In this document: one piece after another, positions 36,484-48,266 of the stretch
How the letters are laid out: every line of letters starts with the position of its first letter
How positions within the stretch are numbered: the stretch's first letter is position 1
Origin: Phyllostachys edulis
Lineage: Eukaryota; Streptophyta; Magnoliopsida; Poales; Poaceae
Assembly: GCA_036346405.1 (NCBI GenBank)
Contig: CM070563.1
Span: 28,209,600-28,273,599 of the forward strand
Reading direction: 5' to 3'
DNA: 64,000 nucleotides
Notes under the pieces: model-generated
Told to the model about the DNA's origin: nothing
Seen by the model: only the letters and a program-made list of their open reading frames with translations
Database searches by the model: none
Translations under genes and position numbers: made by a program

Positions 36484-37953
36484 CTGCCTCTGAGCTCCAC
36501 TTGCTCGTCGGTACCGTGTAGTTGGTCCCACCATGTCTTCCTTCTTCCAACAGCTTGCACCTTCACCTTTGCGCTTGCTAAATTTTGTAACTGTCTTTGT
36601 AGTTCCACACATAACTGCAAATGAGATCTGAGTACCTACCGCTGATGGCACAGTTTCCTTCTCATGACCAGGATTTTTATCAGACCTCCCATTGGCTGCT
36701 ATTCCCATATGATTACCCATTAATCGGTATCCTCTATTACTCTAGATACTTTTCATGATTACATTCCCTTTGCAAGTAACTCGCATGACTCCACCTCGAG
36801 GTGATACCTCACAACCTTTGAGTTCAAGTGAACTCACGGACATTAGATTCTTCTTTAAGCCAGGAACATATTGAACTCCTGCCAATGTGCGATATGCTCC
36901 CTTATACATGTACAATGTAACCGTTCTCACATTAGTAATTGCATACTCCTAGCAATCCGCTAAGTGAACAGTTCTGTATGCCGGATAGAGATTCTTCGTC
37001 AAACATCTCCCTCGCCTAACATATATGGAATCAACAACTTGAATCTAATATTCATCCATGAGAAGTACCTAATTGACTGACAAATAGTATGTCTGAATCA
37101 TCTTTCGCTACCGCCACTGAGCATACTCCCCTCATTTGTTTCAAACTTAGATAGTCCTTTATCACATGACCTTCGTTGTCGTATAGATAGCATATACGTG
37201 TGCCCTTGCTCTTGCCATTCTTCTTCCAGTGACTTCTATTTTTGTCTACAACACCTACGATAGCCAATGCTAGATCACTCAAGGATGAAGAATCCGATGG
37301 CTTCTTTAAGGACTCCACATCCAAACGTATGCCACTGCCTCATTAAAGTTGAGAGTACTTTCCTAACAAGAGTATTCATCACCAGTTGCTCCCATGATGG
37401 TAGTAGAGATGGCACCAATATGACAGCCTTGTCGTTCTATTCAATTTTCTCATCCACACTAGTTAGCTGTGTGATAAGCTTATTGAATCCATTGAGATGA
37501 TCAACGAACAGTGTGCCTTCTTCCATACGCAACCTGAACAGTTGACACTTTAGCACCCATCGGTTTGTTAGTAACTTTTTCATATACAATTCTTCTAAGT
37601 CACTCCATATTTTCTTCGATGAATTTTCTTTAATCACCGAATACTTTACCTTATTGGAGAGACAAACGGATTATATTGACAACCTTCCGCTCCATCACCT
37701 TACATTATTCAATGGACGTCTTTTTTGGATTGTGTCCTTCAAGAGCATCGATTAACCCTTGCTGGACAAGGACATCCTCATAACACATTGCCCTACGCTG
37801 AAATTTCCTCCACCGTCAAATTTCTCCACTTGTTATACTCTGACAACGTCAAATTTCTCCACATTGTCAGCATCAATCTTGATTTTGTGCCACCTGATGC
37901 TTTGTGGACCTTCTCACAAATCATATTAATCTAGCCTTGAGTCTGATACCACT
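36484..37953 (-). pseudogene. copia gag / protease-side remnant
   Basis: On the minus strand a gag block (37637-37437) contains SDLEELYMKKLLTNRWVLK and FVDHLNGFNKLITQL, typical of the copia UBN2-type gag. Next is a frame (37324-37052) with a defective CCHC knuckle (ICYLYDNEGHVIKDY, where Cys and His are partly replaced). The next (36930-36742) has the GVQYVPGLKKNLMSVSSLE block found just ahead of integrase. Stops and frameshifts separate them. Integrase, reverse transcriptase and RNase H are absent. Confidence 0.8.
37941..37953 (-). other. retrotransposon primer-binding site
   Basis: On the minus strand AGTGGTATCAGAC follows the 5' LTR end (…TATAACA), matching the initiator-tRNA-Met primer-binding site TGGTATCAGA used by copia elements. 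Confidence 0.75.
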
Positions 37954-40315
37954 TGTTATATTCTAATACTCCTTATGCGCAACAGCCCCAGCTCATATCA
38001 GAGTTTGTGAGAAATGACACGAGCGTGGTATCAAGAACGAAGTAGATTAATCTCGTAGAGAGAACCAAATAACAGCGATGAAATAATCACAAAGAGACAA
38101 AGATTTGGCAAAGCCGACCGCAAATTTGTTAAGCACAACTTCAAAAGAGTACAAGGGATTGTTGCTCTCTCACAACCCTCTCAAACCTTTTAGGACCCTC
38201 GGATTCTTGCCCTATACAAGAATATAGTGCTAAAGGATAACCTAGCATCTAATTATCTTTGTGTACCTCTTGCTTTGGATGAGTTGGTTTGTGGCTTATG
38301 TTCTTTGTGACCACCATCATGACTTTATATAGTGCCTCTTGGTTCTCTTCGTAAAGAAAATAGGAGGATTATGATATAAATCCTTTATTGTGAGTCCTAG
38401 TAAGTTAGATACGAGTATTCATAGCCAAACAGGAGGCACGGCCTAAGCTTGTGCTGGCACAGCCCGTTTACGCATGACCCGATAATGCTCGCGTAGTTTT
38501 CGGTCGTCGTCGGCCTACCACATAGTAGGGGAGCCACCTAGGCACGACACGCCACTGACGCCGTGACGTCTTGCGTCTTGCCATGAAAGCACGTTGGCCC
38601 AATGACCAAGGTCAACCCACAGAGTCTGTTTAGGGCCAAATTTTTTAAAAAAAAAATCCAAAAAATTCAGAAAAATGTGTAGAATTCATAAATACATATG
38701 AAATTTGTAAAAAAATGAGACAAACATATTGATAATGTAATAAAGAGACTTATTAGTGTTTAAATGTCTGCCTCATTAAAACATTTGTTAAGTAAAAACT
38801 CAACATGCGAAAACCTTGGCAAAGGAAAACGAGTACAACCTATAACTCTACATACATCCATGTTCTAAGTGTCGTTGTCTAGGTACAGATTTTCAAACAA
38901 CTCCGACAACTCTAGATTTTCTACAGAGTATTGTGTTCATAAATCAGCTTGTTCCAAGTCATTCACAGTTAGAAGTATCTCCACCATCTCACTCGTGAGA
39001 CGTGTTCTTCTTTCCTCCAATATTCTTCCAGAAAGACTGAAAGCAGACTCAGAGAAAACTGTCGATACATGAACAATTAACACATCACGTGCAATTATAG
39101 ATAGCACTGGAGATTTTTTAACTTATGGGTATGCTGACATTGCAAAATTTCAAAGCCTTCAGCGTTGAAATCCACCGTATCGCTGTCTAGATAGGCGGAT
39201 AGTTCCCCACTCCTTGGGTGAGAGGTTGGTCTTGGTTGAGAAGGTGCCATTGTAGAAGACTTGGACCTGGAGGAAGAACTTGCACCCCAGATCTTGCTCC
39301 ACAAATTTTTCTTATTACCTGAGGTAGGTCCGTGGGTGCTAGTGGAGGTTGCTCCAAGCGAACTCCCTGAAACTTATTTTCGTATATTTGAAAAACCTCA
39401 TGTAATCGAGAATGAACATTTGTGAAATAGTTCGAATAGTCTAGCCCTGTAGCATCACTAACAAGATCAAGAACATTAGCAAATCCTTGAAATTTTAGCT
39501 CTAGGATATAAAATAAATACAAATGCATATATGAAAAGGATTTCTCTCCAATATTTAAGGTATTTACTTTTTATGGCAACAATAGCCTCTCGTAAAATTA
39601 TGTCATTTTCATACATTTTCAATTGACTAGCAATCTGTAAATTACTGTGCACAATAATATGATGTGTTGGATAATAGACAGCGGACAAAGAAAGAGTGGC
39701 TTCATAAAAAAAAATTCTAAAAACCGAAGTATCTTCTCAGCAACAATCCAATGTTGCTCAGTCAATAGTACAGTACCATCAGTGCTCTGATAGTGAGTTT
39801 GAATAAACACAGAAAAAGTGCTCTTATATGATAAAAGACTCTTAAGCATCAACTAAGTAGAGTTCCATCTTACTGGCATGTCCAAACCAAACTTTCTTGG
39901 ACATACACCCATTGCCCTGTCAAAGTTCTTATATGCTGGAATTATTTGGTTAGAATTATTCAAGAAAGATATCGTATCGCGAAAAGCTTTAATATACAAA
40001 GTCAACCTCTTCAAATCGCATTTTACTACAAGGTTAATAATATGCCAAGCGCATCGCTGATGTAGTAAGAAGGAATCGATGTATGTACTCCACACTAGAG
40101 TAAGAACATCCATTGCCCTAGAGTTTGAAGCGGTATTATCTAAAGTAATTGAGAATATTTTGTTTGTAAGAACACGGTCTTCCACAACTTTGATAATACA
40201 ATCCACAATATTCTTACCCGTGTGTGCTACATCAATTGATTTGAAACATATAATTCTTTTCTCAATTTTTCAGTTGTCATTAACATAATGAGCAACTACA
40301 CTAAGATAATCCTCT

Positions 40316-42123
40316 TGTAAGACCAAGAGGTTTTTGGTCATGATATTTGATGATGAACACATTGACAATTAAGTAAGACTTAGTCTTGGTGTTTTAAGAT
40401 GAATACATTGGCTCTGGAATATGCTTGTGATCTTAGATGCTGACTTGCTTTTGAGCTTTGTTGAATTCTGTCGAAAATCAGCTTTTGTCAGATTAACGGT
40501 AGTACCGGCGTTGCTTGTGCGGTATTACCGCAGGACGGTTCAACAGCATTTTTTGTTGGCGGTACAAAATTTCCAGAAGGCTTGTTTTTGGAGTTTCTGG
40601 TTTTCTTGAGAGCGGTAGTACTGACCTTTAATATGTGGTACTACCGGAGTACGGTATGACCGCGGCTGTGCAGCGGTAGTACCGTTTGTCAAGGTTCCGA
40701 ACGCGTGTTTTGCTCGAACCATTAGATCCTGATCTGACGGCTCATATTGAGAGGAACGTTTGGACTTTCTACAGTGCTCCTAAATCCGACGGTTTTGAAG
40801 CGTGGTCCGATCAGCCCAAATCATCTGGAGCGTCCACGTGTCTCAGGGCTTGGTTCTGAGTTCTTTGCACATTTCAGTGGTGCGGTAGTACCGCACATCA
40901 GTAATACCATTATGTTTTTGGCGGTATGGAAATACCAGAACACTTGTCTTTTGGACATTGGATTTCTTGCTAAGCGGTATGACCGCGCCATGGTTGGCGA
41001 TAGTACTGCAACTGGTTTTTCACAGAAAGAGAGTTTCTGACAAGCACTGTTAAGTGAAAATCGGAAGAACTGTAGTCTTGGCGCGGTATGACCGCAGAAC
41101 GGTATGACCGTGCTTTGAACGCGTCGATAATACCGCTAGTCGGTATACTGCTTGATAAAGGTATGGAATTTCAGAGAGTGTGTTTATGGAAGACTTTGAG
41201 ATTTTACGAAGAGCGGTAGTTCCACAATGTTTGAATGACGATGCGCTGCGTGGTAGTAATCTGGGGAAAATATGGCATAGCCCGATTATGCTCTGAAATA
41301 TTGTCGTGTTGAGGATTTGGCTGAGGATAGTTTAAATTCGTGAGCTTTATCTTGTTGTATGATGCATGATAGTGTTTATGGGTGTGAGTAAGCTAATGGA
41401 TGGTCAAGTTGGAGAACTTGTGCCAAGATTTGGTTTCTTTGGTCTGTGCATGTGCAGGTTGAGCGTGAGGACGAATCACCATTTGTGATGAGATTGACTC
41501 GGACTAGGATGGGGAGATCTGAGGTCTAGGAGGTCGTGGATGTCACGAAGTGGTTTGGATCACGTTGGAGCACGTGGAGATCAAAGGTGCTTTGCGCTGA
41601 AACTACGGGAGGAGTCCTGGAGGCTTGCGGCGTGAGGTTTTGGAGAAGGGTGACAGATTTGGAATGAGTTCCAAATCTGGACGTGTTTTGAGATAGAGTC
41701 CGTGTTGGTGTCGTGTTGAACGTGGATAGGACTCTAGGGTATAAATAGAGAAGGGGGAGAGAACCGTTCGAAGTGAGTTCTGGCCGCAGCTTTGGAGTTA
41801 CGGGCTTTTGGGTGTGTTTTTGACCGTAGCTTTCTTGCTGTTTTGCTCCGGTTGAGAGGTCCTTCGATTTGGGGCTTTGAGGGGTGCTTGATGAGTGCTT
41901 TGTAGACACAAATCAAGTTTGATATATAAAGCTCAGATTCGTTCAACTTTGTTCCTTGGTTTGTTGATCTTGCTATGCGCCTGAGGTAGCTCTTGCTGTA
42001 AAGTTCCTCTGGAGACTCACGTGAGGTTCCAGGAGCTGTAGTGCACAAGTTGAAGATTGGATTTGGAGGTCATATCTCTGCAATCATTCAACCCCCCCTT
42101 CTGATTGTCATTACGATCCTACA
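40316..42123 (+). mobile_element. Sirevirus-type copia solo LTR inside the hAT transposase
   Basis: It starts TGTAAGACC and ends CGATCCTACA. An exact 5-bp TSD, CCTCT, flanks it (40311-40315 and 42124-42128), and transposase coding resumes on both sides. Its 1.81 kb has a TATA box at 41740 and a C-rich end (ACCCCCCCTTCTGATTG), like the LTR at 3412-5290. It also carries many CGGTA…TACCG palindromes upstream of the TATA box. No internal coding region is present, so it is a solo LTR. Confidence 0.9.
41740..41747 (+). promoter_or_regulatory. TATA box of the Sirevirus-type solo LTR
   Basis: TATAAATA in the context AGGGTATAAATAGAG, downstream of the palindrome cluster. Confidence 0.55.
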
Positions 42124-43279
42124 CCTCTCTAGACCGACCACTCCATATATCCGAGGTCTGGGCCACAGAAAATCTGCATGTACTAAATAGTTTCTTTAAT
42201 TTATCATGACGTTCATTGTAGTATTTAACTGGATCTCTAGTTATTGTCTGTCTAGAAATGGTAAAAAATCTAGGATTGTGCGCAGTCCTAATGTAAGTTT
42301 CAAAAGTAGTAGACTCTCCAAGGCCTAAAGATAAATCATCAGAAGCAATTAAACAACAAAGAGATTGATGGGCTACCTCAGGATTGTAGTCTCAGCTACA
42401 TATCGTACTGTCGGGGTTGTACTGTAGCTGCGGCTGCCTCATCGCCAATCCTTGATAGGCCTTACATCTTGTAGCATGTCTAAGCAGGTGCTCCGTTCCA
42501 CCTAAAGACTTTGTAGATAATTCATGACGACAAATTTTGCAGGCATCATATGGTACCTGATTCCCTTATGCGTTTGCCTTGGTTGTCCTATCGAAATTCT
42601 CACAGACTCCGGATGTACACAACCTCGACCTCTTTGCTCTGGTGGTCACCGACGAAGATGCTGTCGTAGAGCCTGATGATGGAACTCCTACTTGCCCTTC
42701 CGATGACAAGTCCTGTTAGTCTGAGGCAGTGATATTCTCCATGGATGCAATTTCCTCCGGTGAAAGTCCGTAATCACCAAGAGTAAAGTTATCGTAATTT
42801 TCCATAACGAAAACTGCAACATCAAAACTTACACTAATATTTCTTTCATCTTAGCATAACAAATAATAAAAATAAAATATGCAAAAAAAAGTATTGTACC
42901 TCACTTTTGTTGACTTGCTGCCGGAATTTGAATTTTTTAAAATTTGGCACAAATTTTTTAAATTTTGTCAAATTATCTCACAAGGAATCTAAATTTGCAC
43001 AACACAGTTCCAAAGAGAGATTGATGAATAGATAGGTGCTGAATGAGGGAGGTATGGTGACTATTTATATGAATTTTTTTGAGTTTTTTTTTGTTTTTGC
43101 TATTTTTAAAGCCTCGGACGGTAAAAAAAATGATCGAATTTTTGAAAAATAATCGGGTCAAACGGGCTGTGCCGTGGTCCACTATGCCAAATGGCCCCAA
43201 CAACCATTTTTTGCCTGGGATGTCGTGACAGGCTCAGCCCACCGTGCCAAACGGGCCTCCAACGACCGTTTTCGCCCAT

Positions 43280-43670
43280 GCCGTGTCGTGCCTCACATGG
43301 TCCACCTCCCCTTTCTCCTCATCCCCCTTGCGCCCGTGTGCGTGCGTTAGTGTCGCAGTGGCACTGCAGCCACACCTCTCGCCCACCCTTGCCTCCCGCG
43401 CGGTCGCACCCGTCTCGCGCCAGCCCCGTCGTCTCCGCGCCGTCTCCCTGTCCCCTCTTTTCCCTCCGTGCTGGCCTCGTTCCGCCGCCTCCACGCTGGC
43501 CGCACGCCCGCGTCTATACCAGCCTCCTCCTCCTCGGCGCTAGCCTCACCCCGCTGTAGCAGCACCGGCCGAGCGCCGGCCCCGACCTCCCCCTCAGCGC
43601 CGGCTGCCGCCGCGCTGGCCTCGGCTTCCTGGCTCCTACCCTCTCGTCCCTCTCCGTCGCTGAGCTAACG
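43280..43670. other. GC-rich segment in the hAT 5' region
   Basis: It is open in several frames on both strands with Pro/Arg/Ala/Ser-rich translations and no domain. It may be captured host DNA between the hAT subterminal repeats. No product is called. Confidence 0.3.
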
Positions 43671-43859
43671 TGCCGGCATGATACTATATGCCATGTCAGG
43701 CAAGCCTATCGTGGCGGACTGCAGACCCAGATACGACATAAGCTTTTGTGTTATAGTGGCCCGACCCATAAACAGGTCGTGTCGTGCCCGCGCCGTGCTT
43801 TACTGCTTTGGCCGCCCGGTTGGCATGGCCCATGTCTAATACGAGTCACCCGTAGAGAG

Positions 43860-45125
43860 AGAAGCAGAGCCGTGCCCCCAAGTTCGTCGTGCGCGTCGGC
43901 CGTCGGAGGATGGGGCGAGGCGAGGGGTAGGGGAGGTGGCCGCGCGAGGTCCTGGTCCTAGGAATCGACAGCTACGAGGTTGACGAGGGGGAGGCGGGGG
44001 GACGTTGAGGCGACGGCGCGTCGTCTCTCCCCTGGTCCCCTCCTCTTCGGCTTCCGACGGCGTCGCCGGCTTTCCACTACCTGGTGCAGCCGCGGTGGAG
44101 TACGTGCCGGCAACCGGCGACGACCGCAAGCCCCTAGTCCTCCTCGGAAGCGGGAGGCGTTGAGGCGATGGCGTCTAGTTTCTCCGCGGGGTCGCCTCTT
44201 CCTCCAACTCAGCCAGCGTCTGCGTCGCCTGCCTCTCCATAGCCGTTAACGGGAGTGGCGGCGCGGGAGGGGGATGGCAGGAGAGGAGAAGAGGCCGACA
44301 GGAGGTGGAGCGGTGCTGCCTCGTGGACCGCGGCGATCTTTACTTGCTCGGGCAGAGTTGGTTATCGATCTATCCGTGTAAACCTACCTGTTCCCCAGTT
44401 ACGAGCAAGTTTTTCTTCTGAATCTGAAAGATTGGGCACTTGTGTAGTTACTGCTTTTATATGTGACTTAGATGAGGGCCCTAATTTATTTCTTGACCAA
44501 ATTCTTGTAGTTCTATGATTCAATTCACTTTGGGTTGTCAAAGATTTTGTAGGGCCTTGCATATCGTTTTGGTGAAAGATTAATATTTCTTCTTGTTATT
44601 TGTATTTGGATGACTTACGCGAGGCCCTGCTTAGTTTCTTGTTTCAATTCTTGTAGTTTGTTGTGTATCTCTCTGTTGGTTGTCAAAATTAGATAGCAGC
44701 TGGCATATTGTTTTGAATGGTGAAAGATTGGATGTGTAGTTATTTGGTTCTGGATTAGTGATGTGACGGCCTACTTAGTTTCTCTTTTTAATAGGAATTA
44801 CTTAGTTTCTTTACTCAATTCTTGTGCTTTTTTCGATCAATTCCCTGATCTAACTTCAAACCTACAATGAACCAACTAACCCTTCTATGCATGTTTGAAA
44901 CTACTTCCAGGTTCCAGGTGAGGACTTCTGCTGGAACAGGCAGCCAAGCAGATTCAAGTAACCGGCGATCGGCCTAAGGGTGGTAGTTCTGGTGGAGGCC
45001 ACTGAGTTTTGTCTGGTTTGTCTTCAACTCCTTTTGTTATTTGTTCTGGATGTAAATTGGTTGTAAAAAGGACTCAGTTTATTTGCTTCAGTTTCAATAA
45101 AAATACCATTTGGTCTAGTGTAAAG
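43860..45125 (+). other. possible transcribed locus, product unknown
   Basis: A GC-rich block (43860-44340) grades into AT-rich sequence. A short exon-like piece (about 44910-45020) follows a TTCCAG acceptor, and a 3'-end-like region with CAATAAAAATA (about 45096) closes it. The pattern resembles first exon, intron and last exon of a plant transcript, but no continuous protein-coding frame can be followed. It directly abuts the right edge of the 32.7-43.9 kb nest, so a gene formerly extending leftward may have been cut. Confidence 0.25.
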
Positions 45126-45625
45126 AAGCAAATGTCTCATGTTACAATTCATTAGCCAGGACAAGATCATGATAGATGAAATGGGGTTTGACATTTACCC
45201 AATGGAGCAAATCACATATGACCACGAAAGTGATACGATTAATATTTCTAAATTAAAAATACAACAAGAATATTTGAGTCATTATATTTAAGACAACACA
45301 CAATACAGCAAATGACGCGATGTTCATATTAGCAAAACCAGCGCACATCATGCATGGTCATTAAGAGAAGTGTAAAGGCAGTTTGACGACACACTTGAGA
45401 CAAAGCAAGAATACAAGTTTCGAGTGTTGTTTCAAATCTTCTGCAAAAATATGCATGAGTATAACATTATCCCTTGATTCCAATGTTCTGCAAAACGTGC
45501 AGAAGAGTAACATTTATCCCTTGATTCAAATATACTGCAAAAATGACTCCTGAAACAAAGGCCAGGAGACTGATTATTGTTTTTTAGAGACCAGGAGACC
45601 GATTATTCCACCCTTGCAACGACGA

Positions 45626-47182
45626 CTAGCGCCGCAAATTGTGCAGGATGTATTCAGCGTATAGGTCCCTGAAACAGCAACACATTGCTTATAATAAGAT
45701 AGTTTGCTTTAACTAGAAATCTATCTTCAAATAGGTAATATTTTTTATTAATTCCAATAGATATCATATATAAACTGAGACAAAAAGAATGCTAACTTTT
45801 CATATTTACAGCAAAGGTGGGCAGACTTGGGCCATTTGACAAAAGCAGAAAGGATGTAAAATCAGCTAACTGAAGATGGTGGTATTCTACACCTCATTAT
45901 CATGCTGAAGCATGCATATATGTAGATGCATTTGCATTGCCAATTGCTGATTGACAACAGAAAGATCTCCTTGTAAAGTTATTTCAGGAAGAACTCACAT
46001 CGAATGCTGAATGGCCTCCTGAGCAGTGGTTGGTGGCAAGAATTCGTTGACAGCAACCTCCTTCTTCTCATTCTTCTTGTCTGCAAACACATAACTTCGA
46101 ATAAACATCACCACCCAGGAATCATCGTGGTGCCATCATTGTCACAAATCTGAGAAATGTGGGAAGAAATGGAGTGTACAGTCTTCAAAGAAGCGACGGA
46201 TTTCAGCAAGGCGGTGGGGAGAGAGCTCCTTGAGATCGTTGAAGTGGCGGTACTCAGGATCATCAACGCAAACTGCAATGATCTTATCATCTTTCTCGCC
46301 CTTTATGTTCCAAAAGCAAGTGCACCATTAGGCCAACAACATTTGTGTGAGATGGTAGTGATCACAAGCAAAAAAAGAAAAAGAAAAGAAAAAGAAAAAG
46401 AAAGAAAAAAGAAAAAGCCTTGCCTGATCAATCATAGGCATAAGGCCAATGGCTCTCGCTCGAAGAAAGCAACCGGATATCACCGGTTCCTGTTCAGGTG
46501 TAGGCTAGTTAGGACTTGAAAAACAAACATCATCAAACACAACCTACAGAATTAGTTAGACAAACTAAAATTGCAGTAGTGTCGTGGCACCTGCATCAAG
46601 ACCAACACATCCATTGGATCCCCATCTTCGCACAATGTCCGAGGTATGAAACCGTAGTTGTGTGGATAGACTACCGATGAGTATAGCACCCTGTCAACCT
46701 AGTGATACAGCTTGTCAAATTCTCAATTGCACCAGGAGAAAAAAAGTTCAGATTTTTCGCTTTCCTGGTTAAAACGGTACACCGCCATGCTGAAACTTCA
46801 GTGGAGAAAGTACCTTGATCAGTCCAGTCTTCTTGTCAAGTTCGTACTTAACTTTACTCCCCTTTGTGATCTCGACAACCTACAAGTATGGGAGGTTTTG
46901 ATCCATATGAAAACAATGTTTTTGCTTTACTTTACCCAGGATGGCAAGACATAGGATGCACATGATGCTTACAACGTTGAAAACCTCAGGCGCTCCAGGT
47001 CCTAGCATTTCGAGAGGGCGAAGCTTCAGAATTACACCGAAAGAAGAACACCATGGACAGAATCAGAATGTGTTTTTACCTATCTCAAGGTCATGCCAGG
47101 AATGCGCGGCGACAGACCGCCTTGAGAGGGACGACAGGATCCGCTCGTTCAGTCGTGGATGGCCTTGCTTGCCTTCAGCCAT
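45626..47182 (-). CDS. PPA: soluble inorganic pyrophosphatase
   Basis: It hydrolyses pyrophosphate to phosphate, pulling biosynthetic reactions forward; plant family I enzymes are mostly cytosolic. Eight coding exons splice in frame: 47080-47182, 46973-47001, 46814-46879, 46591-46698, 46424-46489, 46180-46300, 45999-46080 and 45626-45668, giving about 205 residues, near the usual length. The family signature EDGDPMDVLVLM is in exon 4, preceded by YPHNYGFIPRTLC. KGSKVKYELDKKTG (exon 3), LRARAIGLMPMIDQ (exon 5) and DDPEYRHFNDLKELSPHRL (exon 6) match plant enzymes. The start is the first ATG after a leader intron whose acceptor lies 4 bases upstream. The fifth coding intron uses a GC donor. No transit peptide is evident, and all metal-binding Asp residues of the signature are intact. 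Confidence 0.95.
46422..46423 (-). other. non-canonical GC splice donor
   Basis: The exon end ATTGATCAG is followed by GCAAGG, not GT, while the acceptor (AAAG before GGCGAGAAAG) is normal. The reading frame and protein alignment require this junction. The intron also contains a purine run (46370-46416). Confidence 0.8.
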
Positions 47183-47186
47183 GCTC

Positions 47187-47358
47187 CTGCAATCACACAA
47201 GGGATGCATCAGGAATTTCCTTGCAATGGACAAGAAAGCTTGAGGTACCCAGCTATTGCAGCGAAAACTTTCCTTTGCTTATAGAAACAAATGTACTGGA
47301 AATTTGAGGCCCAAAAAAGACGCGATAGTCGCAATGTAATAGCCAATAAGACATTTAC
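47187..47358 (-). other. leader intron of the pyrophosphatase gene
   Basis: The donor is CATTTG|GTAAATG and the acceptor ATTGCAG|GAGC, immediately before the ATG. Leader introns are common in highly expressed plant genes. The leader exon extends from 47359 to about 47410. Confidence 0.55.
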
Positions 47359-47436
47359 CAAATGCTGATGAGGATTTGATTCGGATGTGATCACCAGGAA
47401 AAACAAGAACACAAGAAGCACAGGAGCAGCTACTGT

Positions 47437-47445
47437 TTATATAGA
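47437..47445 (-). promoter_or_regulatory. TATA box of the pyrophosphatase gene
   Basis: CTATATAAA on the minus strand lies about 80 bp upstream of the leader-intron donor, so transcription would start near 47410. Confidence 0.55.
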
Positions 47446-47459
47446 GCTCGTGGTGGTTT

Positions 47460-48180
47460 GAAGCGGTTGTGTTGGAGATCCTGGAGAAGTGGCGGGAGCA
47501 GCGGCCGCTCGGACACCTCCTGCATGCACTCCGGAATTAGACAAGAAAACATGCAGTGCAATCCTCGAAAGTGTAACTTGCATTCACAACCAAGCAATGC
47601 CATATGCCCATATCATCTGCTAAAAAATCACGAACACCTGATATTTGCATCTTTTGGATTTGGGCTTGGTATGGTTTATTTCTGTGCTTCTACTTTCAAA
47701 TGACACAGGTAAGCACAGGTACATCTCAAAGCTTGAGTTCATGTTTGAAGTTATATATACAATTCAAACGATTTGAACAAAAAAAGTCTCAATTTAACGT
47801 CAGAACTCGCATGCATCCATCAAGTCTTTTTGTGTTTTTTTAAGAAAGTACATTCATCACAATAAACCCACAACATTACAACCATACAAAGAAGAGATCA
47901 TGGAGAGATAATTGTGGTAATTTCGTAGATCCTCGTGAATAGTTACATAAACTAGTACATCTGCTGATTATCTCTTAACATTTCCAGCACATACAACTTA
48001 ATCAGGAAGAATTTGGGCGCACTCATAAAAATATGTAACGATCTACGACCTTCATGCACAAGTGGCAACCCTGATAATTGATAATGGTAAATTTTAGTCA
48101 GCTACATAGGCACATCTATGTCATTTTCTAGCCGGACCGTTAAACCATGGCAATATCTGCGTCGATTCACATCGACCACG
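47460..48180. other. intergenic region between pyrophosphatase promoter and RING gene 3' end
   Basis: AT-rich sequence with nothing recognisable apart from the two gene flanks. The 3' untranslated region of the RING gene probably ends within it. Confidence 0.4.
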
Positions 48181-48266
48181 CGACGATAACAAGACCATAA
48201 TGCAAAGCCATGACCAATATCTCTGGCAAGGCACTAGGCTGTTACATGCAAGCATCTCTCGATGTC

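Larger units (their letters stand above)
38880..42804 (-). pseudogene. hAT transposase pseudogene (RICESLEEPER-like), split by a solo LTR
   Basis: On the minus strand the likely start is at 42804 (MENYDNFTLGDYGL). A BED zinc finger follows at about 42560-42480, with the Cys pair in ACKICRHEL and the His pair in TEHLLRHARC. After the solo LTR the catalytic core continues (40313-39600) with FSITLDNTASNSRAMDVL, HQRCAWHIINLVVKCDL and PVRWNST. A DUF4413-like block lies at 39528-39350, and the C-terminal dimerisation region with FSESAFSLSGRILEERRTRL lies near 39060-38990. Premature stops (for example after NITASD) and frameshifts are present, besides the LTR. This family moves hAT elements by cut-and-paste; this copy is dead. 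Confidence 0.88.
38417..43838 (-). mobile_element. hAT transposon inserted in the copia 5' LTR
   Basis: An exact 8-bp direct repeat, ATACGAGT, flanks it (38409-38416 and 43839-43846). The copia LTR sequence resumes after it (GAGTCACCCGTA, compare GAGTCACCCATA in the other LTR), which defines both ends. The subterminal regions (38430-38600 and 43150-43835) are full of GGCACGGCC / GCCGTGCC-like repeats, common in this kind of grass hAT. The terminal inverted repeats are degenerate. The transposase remnant runs on the minus strand, and a solo LTR (40316-42123) splits it. Confidence 0.75.
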
